From Apostichopus californicus (Eukaryota > Echinodermata > Holothuroidea > Aspidochirotida > Stichopodidae): 44,394 bases of DNA. Shown one piece after another: positions 37,531-44,394 of the stretch. The stretch covers positions 1 to 44,394 of the forward strand of contig JAIPMN010006643.1 of NCBI GenBank assembly GCA_020650975.1, given 5' to 3'. Numbering within the stretch: the first letter of the stretch is position 1; the number at the start of each line of letters is the position of its first letter. The position numbers were made by a program, and so were the translations under genes. Below the pieces are notes generated by a model that saw nothing but the letters and a program-made list of their open reading frames with translations, ran no database searches and was not told where the DNA came from.

Positions 37531-37679
37531 CAGCTTTGAAAGTGACTTGACAGTATACGGAAGTTGCAAGAGACCCCAAAAGTTAGAGAGTTGCTCCGAT
37601 GCAAAGTTAGGATTCTTTAAAAGGGTCAGCATGTCTAGAAAATCCTTTGGTCCATAAACTGGACGGAAAGAACTCAAAT
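37531..37679 (-). CDS. TBC1D19: TBC1D19-like protein, internal exon A (upstream of TBC domain)
   Basis: This is an internal coding exon of 149 bp. On the minus strand it follows a pyrimidine-rich acceptor ending TTTTCAG and ends at a GTAACA donor. It opens with two bases (AT) completing a codon (phase 1 intron before it, probably GAT = Asp), then 49 codons, and closes in phase 0. The peptide begins LSSFRPVYGPKDFLDML, followed by a KNPNF segment and GLLQLPYTVKSLSKL. It closely follows what I remember of vertebrate TBC1D19 (FRPVYAPKDFLEVL, then RNPNY, then GLIQVPLKVKDIPEL). TBC1D19 is a putative Rab GTPase-activating protein; its Rab target is, to my knowledge, not firmly known. This exon lies N-terminal to the TBC domain. 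There is no start codon here: the protein begins in exons further upstream on the minus strand, not found in the window. The next exon is 1359 bp downstream. Confidence 0.9.
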
Positions 37680-40600
37680 CTGAAAATGATGGAGAAAGAA
37701 AGAAAGAATATGCATAATTTCATATTTCAATCTTTTGTTTTGTTTTCCTCATTTTTTGTTTCCTGCTAAACTCAACACAATGGGATTTTCATCAACTATT
37801 GTTCACTACATTGTTTACTACCTAAAGGGGCAACCTGATGACAAAATTAGAAAAAAATTCTATTTATATTATTGAACATTCTTTTTTACAGCTGATGTTG
37901 ACAATCATATTTTCTTTTGTGTATGGTCTAACCGGATACACTCCTTTCACAACTACCTGAAATGCTTTACTTGAATTATATCGTTCTTTAGACTTAGATG
38001 CAGGGGGAGGGGGGTGCATTACCAGGGCCTCTGAAACCAGGGGGGCTGGGAGGACCATGATCACCTTAACAGTTTTCATCTCAGCAATGATTTTCCCAAG
38101 GACATGGTGCTGCTACAAGCATTCAACTTTACCATCACAGAATATTGTTCCGACTCATGTATCACGCCTCTCAGTCCCAAACCTGAGCTCTCTGAAGACT
38201 GTACTGTTGGGTACAGTCCTGAGGTAAAACAAGCCTGCAGGTTAAAAATGTGCACATGTTTTCTCAATCTCAACACTTGTTGAAAAGAGATGAAGCACTT
38301 TCATGAGCTGAGGCGATATGGCATTATTAAAAAAGAAACATTACAAAATAAATAAATAAATCTAGTGCAAAGCCTCTTGATGTGCACACATGGGTTCATT
38401 CCACTGACCTCAAACACCTCACAATCGACTTAAATATTATAATAAAGGAGTACGTGTATGTTTCAGATTCCATTCCTCCGTGTCACACGATTGCAAATTA
38501 AGTGATATGAGTGCCAACATAACTAAAAAGTTCCTGTCAAATATTTTGAATCCTCTCTCAAAGGCATCAGCCAATCACGAGTACGAGATGGATTCCCAGC
38601 TGTGTCTCGTCAAATCAAAGGCATGAAATTATCATTGACTTGAACACCGACAAAACAGACGCTTGACCATTGGAGATTAAAAAATGAAAGCTACTGAATA
38701 CAGTCAGTTCAAAGAACGGTTTGCTAGAGTCATCGCCGACGAAAGAATTCAATCCTCATGTTTTTTCCGCCGTTCCTTTTAATTACTATATCAACTCCTA
38801 AATTAACTTTTCATCGTCAATGGTAATGGCTTTAATTGCCGGCAATTAATGCCACGATTGCATCTTGCATTAAATTAAGAAATCTCTCTTAAATTAATAA
38901 GGACATATAGGTCAGGTTACTGCGATCAGTCTTCTTTCTTCATTTGTTAGGAATTTTTTTTTCGGGGTCAAATAAAGATCAAAGTCACACCTAATGAAAT
39001 ACCACGATGGTTGCAATCGTTCAAGGATGTGCAAATGTTTTTTTGTGTTTTTTTGGTTTCTTGCACTCCAATATGAAAGAGGCCTTAAAGTATGATGAAT
39101 GCTATGTGACATATAAACAAAGGGTAAAGCATGTACGTTAATTAATCTACAACGGTTTCCTTCAACTTTCTGTCCACAATTAGACATTTATAGTTTATTT
39201 GGCACATTGTTTGTTTGCTGATGTTGTCATTTTGATTTAATTATCTTTTCAAACTTGAAAATTACTTAATTGCTTCTAAAGTCATGGAGAGGAAGGATTC
39301 AGGTGACATAAATTATTCAATATTGAAGGAATAATTATCTACTAATGTTAACAATATACAGCCTGCTAGCTTGATTCCGACTGTGCAATAGCACAGTGAA
39401 ATGAATTCATGCAGCTCTCTGAGATTGTTCGACAAGGTTTTTACCAAACCTACGTGAAGGATTCCTCGCAGCAAGATTACAATCCATCGACACAATTAGT
39501 TAGACAGCCTTCTAGCCACTGTGACCAAAATGAACAAAGTTATTTTAAATGATTTGATTCAAACTTGAACATTTCGCTGCCTGGTCACTTGTCATAGCAG
39601 GTGATAATTAAAGGGGGAGTGGGGGGAGGGGGAGGAACTAGCAAAATACAAAGTTTACATATAGTTATATTTGTATTAAGTTGCTTTGAGTACACTGAAC
39701 AATATTATTTTCAATATTTGAAAGGTCAAGCTATAATGACCTATATTGCCATGAGATGGCAAGCAGTACATAACGAAGTGTTGAAATCTTTTGAAGCATA
39801 TTTATGAAGTCACTGAATTTTGTCTGAAATCAGATACATCATGCTTCCTATGTGGAAAATGGTTTATATTGCTGGACTTTTTCTCTAACATGAACCATGA
39901 TTTTGCAATTTTCAATAACATTAAATCGCCCATGTTTTCATGAATGTGTGCTCCTTTACAGTTCAGTATGAACGATCACGTCGCGTTCTTGGTCTAGCGT
40001 AGCTGTTGCCAATTCTGCGGTGACCTTTCAGACATTGAGATTTTCATGCGAAGGTGAATCCTGAATATCACATGAAATAAACCATCTTACAATCCATTAC
40101 ATTCAAGATACCGTACAGCTTAGACTTGAGTAGATAAACTTACACTAAGTGGCAGTCGCTGCACATGTAATCGCAAGCATATTTAATAATCAAGAAGCTA
40201 GCTGGCAGTTCATCCACCCGAGAAAATGTCACTCTTATCAGCAAGGATGGGTACGAAAAAGTGTACGACCGCAGCTTACACGAACGGGCGAGGACGCACG
40301 AGGCTTTATATTTGTACAAATTGTCATGACTGTGATTGTCAGACCATATTTTATCAGCTCAGGTGAGACACATACTTATCTGAATGATGTATGGTGTTGC
40401 TACCGGTCTTATCAAGTTTATAGTAAATATTACATACCAGGCATTTAAACACAAGCTTAATGTAAGTTGTCTTTGCAGTAGGAATCTTTTCATTCCTTAC
40501 ATCAAGATTGACATGTACTATCTTGAAGGAAAAGTTGAGAGATAATTTATCGAAGTTCTTCATGCCAACCAAGTCCAAAGGTTTTAAATAGTTTATACTA

Positions 40601-42122
40601 ACAGAGTGAAGAAATACATAAGTCATGTGCAGTCCATCAGATTGAAGTCTATCATATGTATATATAGTATATATCACATTCAAGCTTAGCTTTCGTGATT
40701 CTTTTAAAAAAAATATTACAAAAATAAAAAAATAAATAAAAAGAGGAAACTGTGTTTACAATTAAATCCCCTCCAATTAATAAGAATATTGAAGACAGCT
40801 CATTTTTAACACAGTGATAAGGATATTTTTGTTCCCAACAATATCTGAAGAAAATATCTTTTTGTTCATAACAAAATTCTACTAAAATTAAATTAAAATA
40901 TAGCACTTTTGATATTCAAGAGAAAATTAGAAGTTAGTTTGCTACTTTATACATCCAATAACTGGTTTAATATATCTAACCTCTTGATTCGGTCAGATAT
41001 GTGATATTAGCGAGGTTATCACGATACATACCATGTCATTCAACTTGGCAAATTGACAGACATTACTTTGAGAAACATATATTCTTTTTAGTAGTCTCTT
41101 TGCTAAACTTTGGGAGCAATCACCGACTTTCCGCACGAGATAAGGACTAGCATTAAAAAATACTACCTAATAAATTGGCTTTATTCCCTCTGGATTATAC
41201 ACAACTTAATACTTCGCTTGTTATAAAAGTTGACATCTAATGGCACTGTAGTACACAAGAACCCTCTGTGAACCTATAAACCCATCCACATAAGTCTCTC
41301 AGATAGCTACAATATACCCCTGACTATTCTGAAAGGTTTTTATTCGGACAGCATTATATACGACTATTGTCTTCACATGCGAAGAACATTAAGCGATGGC
41401 CGGCAGTTTTAAGCCATCCTTTTCCTCTTATATTGCTCGGTCATTTCTTTGCTTCTGTTCCGTAATTCAGCTTTTAATAGCTGAGGTACTACGATAGCCA
41501 ACTTCCCGGGAGAAATCTTCAATTCCCAACGCTGAACAAAATCCGACAGCGAGAGTCGATGAAACGAGTCGTAATGCTTAAGGAAATGATCTTGTGAACA
41601 TTCTTACAACCCTATCAGGCAAAACCTATAAACAATTTAATCTCACAATAGAGGAGATCTCTTAGCTATTTATTTTAACCAGTCCACAATTATCCTTCCG
41701 GATAGAAAATTTATAATGATCGCAAAAGTCGGATGAATTGACTAAAATTCCACGAAATGATTTTCTTTTGACTGGTCCACGACTATCAAGCAGAGTGCAG
41801 AAAATATTTTACCTTTGTTATTATTATTATTATTTCAAACAAGCATCCAGACGGAAAGAGTAAACAGTATAACTACTTTCAATTTGAAAATTACCATATT
41901 TAATAAATTAATATTAATTTGCTCTAAATTCTATGAAATTAAGAACTACAGTAGTTCCTTATATTTCATTAATTAAATAAGATGCAATGCATACCTTGGA
42001 AACAGAGTAAACCAGTGGTATGTGCCAAGGAAGGGGGGAAGGGGGGGGGGGGGTATTGGTAGGCCATGCATCCCACCTCCATAGTCAGTTGGGGGAAAAC
42101 ATTCAGAAACTAACATAAACAT

Positions 42123-42704
42123 AGGTTATGTAATGTTATAGCCTGTGAGCTGACTATTAAGTTAAAACTAACATAAACTGTCATAAACTTGACTATTGAT
42201 ACAGTGAAAGACATTGATATGCTTAAGTTTTGTTTACTCTTCTAACAAAACTTACATGATAGGTTATGTGTAAAGATAGCCTGTGAGCTGACCATTAAGT
42301 TTAAACTAACACTTGTCATAAACTTGACTATTGATACAGTGAAAGACATTGATATGCTTAAGTTTTGTTTACTCTTCTAACAAAACTTACATGATAGGTT
42401 ATGTGTAAAGATATCCTGTGAGATGACCATTAAGTTTAAACTAACACTTGTAATAAACTTGTCACTCTCAATGCAGTGAAAGTAGACATAGATGGAATCA
42501 GTTTTCCGCACTCTTCTATTAAAACGTGCATGCCTAAATTATGAATGCCTGTCATATCGGCACTATATAATTATTTACTGGTATTATTAACTTACGAAGT
42601 AAATTTTACATGTCAGATTATGTAAAGTGATAGCCTGTGAGATATGGCTATAGTGTTAACCACACTCGACAATAACTTATGAAAGTGATAAACTGTTAAC
42701 AGTT
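42123..42704 (+). repeat. Tandem repeat of about 135-138 bp, about 3 to 4 units
   Basis: Units begin AGGTTATGT at 42123, 42261 and 42396. The first two and the start of the third share GATAGCCTGTGAG, TTGACTATTGATACAGTGAA and CTCTTCTAACAAAACTTACA. The third unit decays after its first 70 bp, and a further diverged start (AGATTATGTAAAGTGATAGC) is at 42615. Confidence 0.9.
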
Positions 42705-43740
42705 TTAATTTCACAATATCATGGATATAGTTTTGACAATTTTAATGAAAAGAAATGAAAGAGTGATATGTCCTTTCTCATATTACCTGTACTTGGCAAG
42801 ATTTTTTAAGTTCTACAAACATGATATTTATCAAACATGCATATGACAACGTACTGCAAACACTGTACCATCTACATTCTCACTGAATGTGCAAACTGAA
42901 ATCTCGCTCCCGACTACGTATACCAATCAAATTTATGCGCAACACAGCCTTCCGTCTGAAATTATTTTACCAACAGCTAACCAATGTCAACGATGTTCCA
43001 AGAATCATCCCTGTTTTTTATGTTGTATCGTATTACTTTGCGATATATAAGCTACTCTCGTCATTTCCATCAGCGAAGCCAGCGACTATTCAATAACCCA
43101 ACCCAGTTCTTACCGCATAATACCGATTTAACGATCACTCTAAGAATCTGACATATTGTTTATAGGAATGGGCTCCAACAATCGGAAGTTGTTTCTTTCG
43201 ATAAGTCGTTGAAATATCGCATTTCATTACTCGAGGTAATCCAAAACTAAAGTGCATTTTATCATGTTACTCACATTTTCCCTCTTCTGAAAATAAAGTC
43301 GTAATTGACTGCATTTCTAGCGTGAACTGTGAGTATAGTGAATAATCACCTTCTCTCTTTCATCATCATTTTCTTTTTTTCTCTTTTTTTTCTTTTTTGT
43401 CTTAAGGCTCTCAGCTATTGTGTCAGTGGCCTGGTTAAACATTTAAATCAAGTTCAATGCTCTCCCAGCAGACTCAAGAAATGAAACTGGATGCATTCTC
43501 AACGAACGATACCCACAGAATGTTTTTACGCCCTTATGCAACGACATGGTCTTACCGAGAAAAGCAAACCGCAAAGACAAAAGATAAAGAGTACCTACTA
43601 CACAGAACACTTAAATACTCCAACACAAAGAGTCACCAATACACATGTGCATTCTATTCTTGAAGTTATAAGAAAGGTCTTCTTCAAGTTGGTCCCTCAG
43701 TTTGATCTGCAGATTAAACAATTCTTAGTAAAATAATCAC

Positions 43741-44170
43741 TGGAAGCAGGGGCGTTGTGCGAAAATAAATTTTGGGGGGCCCGTGAGCAGGTGATGACTA
43801 TCTAAGCGGAGCGCCACCACAGGTTGGCGCGCAGCGTACAAGAAAATTTTTCGTCTGGCAGACCCCTCAGATTGCAGGAAACGGCACTTCCCGTGCCTTA
43901 TGGCAGTAAGCAATACCCCTAAAATTGATAAAAATTTCTGGCAATTTTTTATTTTGGGAAATATTCTCGAAGGAAGTGATCACCATTTATTCCTCAGTTT
44001 ACCAATTTCTCGTCTCCCAGAAGCACCCAAAATTTAAGAAATTGAAACATTTTTGTGTTGGCTGATCCATGATTGCCGCCCATGCCCGTGAGAAGTGGTG
44101 ACTGGGTGAAGAAAAAGCTATGCCGTTTGAAAACATGGGCAGAAAAAGCGAAAGTAGCGAAACCTAAGGT
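43741..44170. repeat. GC-richer repeat-like block
   Basis: It begins with AGGGGCGTTGTGCG and TTTTGGGGGGCCCG, then GCGGAGCGCCACC and GGTTGGCGCGCAGCG, unlike the AT-rich surroundings. The composition suggests an inserted transposon fragment; no coding frame is evident and no ends were identified. Confidence 0.4.
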
Positions 44171-44394
44171 AAAACGTGCGATAACGAAGTGATTATTTTC
44201 CAGGTTAATTGTGACTGTATTTGAAATGATTATTATTATTTTTTTTTTTCAAAACTACCTATCAGATCATGAGGAAAATTTATCCTGGACCTTTTAGCGA
44301 ACTGATTGCATTACTTAAGAAGAAGTTCACATGGAGTCCCATAATCTCTGTTCACTACATTTATCTTAACTTTCCGAACTTTGTTACAGGCTTA

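Larger units (their letters stand above)
37680..44394. other. Upstream flank of TBC1D19-like exon A; presumed intron, no exon recognised
   Basis: The exon preceding exon A should end in phase 1 and encode the conserved segment just before FRPVY. I looked for it on the minus strand and did not find it. Minus-strand open frames at 37864-38079 and 38076-38276 have no family signature and no convincing splice borders. The region also contains G-rich tracts (38002-38008, 39613-39632, 42033-42053), the tandem repeat at 42123-42704 and a GC-richer repeat-like block at 43741-44170. Confidence 0.5.

Noticed and set aside
37864..38276. Two overlapping minus-strand open frames just upstream of exon A, possibly the preceding TBC1D19 exon
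   Set aside because: Neither peptide resembles the expected segment, the frames differ, and the splice phase needed before exon A is not offered at a plausible donor.
38390..38420. A minus-strand WNE tripeptide resembling the segment before exon A
   Set aside because: A stop codon precedes it directly and the following residues do not match.
40149..40448. A 99-codon plus frame of mixed composition
   Set aside because: No recognisable motif, no splice or promoter context, and length within chance expectation for this window.

Overview
This window is eukaryotic, AT-rich, almost entirely non-coding DNA. Spliced exons with GT/AG borders, an intron of about 12 kb, a tRNA-derived SINE, small inverted-repeat elements with TTAA ends, mini- and microsatellites and many long G/C homopolymers point to an animal nuclear genome. 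The coding sequence resembles, but clearly differs from, what I remember of vertebrate TBC1D19. Together with the repeat style this suggests a marine invertebrate deuterostome, possibly an echinoderm; that placement is inference and not proven here.

The only gene I can support is on the minus strand: three internal exons of a TBC1D19-like protein (TBC/Rab-GAP family), at 37679-37531, 36171-36099 and 24196-24045. Their splice phases fit together exactly (0 then 1), and the order agrees with the family. The first two encode the region before the TBC domain and the third enters it. The N-terminal exons and the catalytic part of the TBC domain were not found in the window, so the locus runs off both ends or has exons too small or divergent for me to see.

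Layout. 1-4780: AT-rich DNA with a SINE (630-884), short direct duplications, and a 14-bp inverted repeat (4440/4766). 4780-14900: intergenic or intronic DNA with a GC-rich repeat fragment near 8.6 kb, several poly-G/C tracts, and a possible 1-kb TTAA-ended element (13.0-14.0 kb). 14906-15408: a 42-bp minisatellite of 12 copies. 16.9-17.6 kb: nested inverted repeats. 20620-21235: a well-defined TTAA-flanked MITE. 22325-22678: a second probable TTAA element. 23.5-23.9 kb: a direct duplication with (CAGC)n. 24.0-37.7 kb: the TBC1D19-like exons and introns; the long intron carries a degraded MITE relative (24.68 kb), a perfect 28-bp palindrome (26.27 kb), a 10-N gap flanked by direct repeats (29.47 kb), a pyrimidine-rich block (29.6-30.4 kb) and a GAGTAC-rich patch (31.9-32.2 kb). 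37.7-44.4 kb: presumed upstream intron with a 135-138 bp tandem repeat (42.1-42.7 kb) and a GC-richer repeat-like block (43.7-44.2 kb).

I saw no bacterial-type operon, CRISPR array, rRNA or functional tRNA gene. I do not see a clearly new biological system; the most distinctive items are the TTAA MITE family with an internal hairpin, the minisatellite that keeps one strand open, and the GAGTAC cluster.
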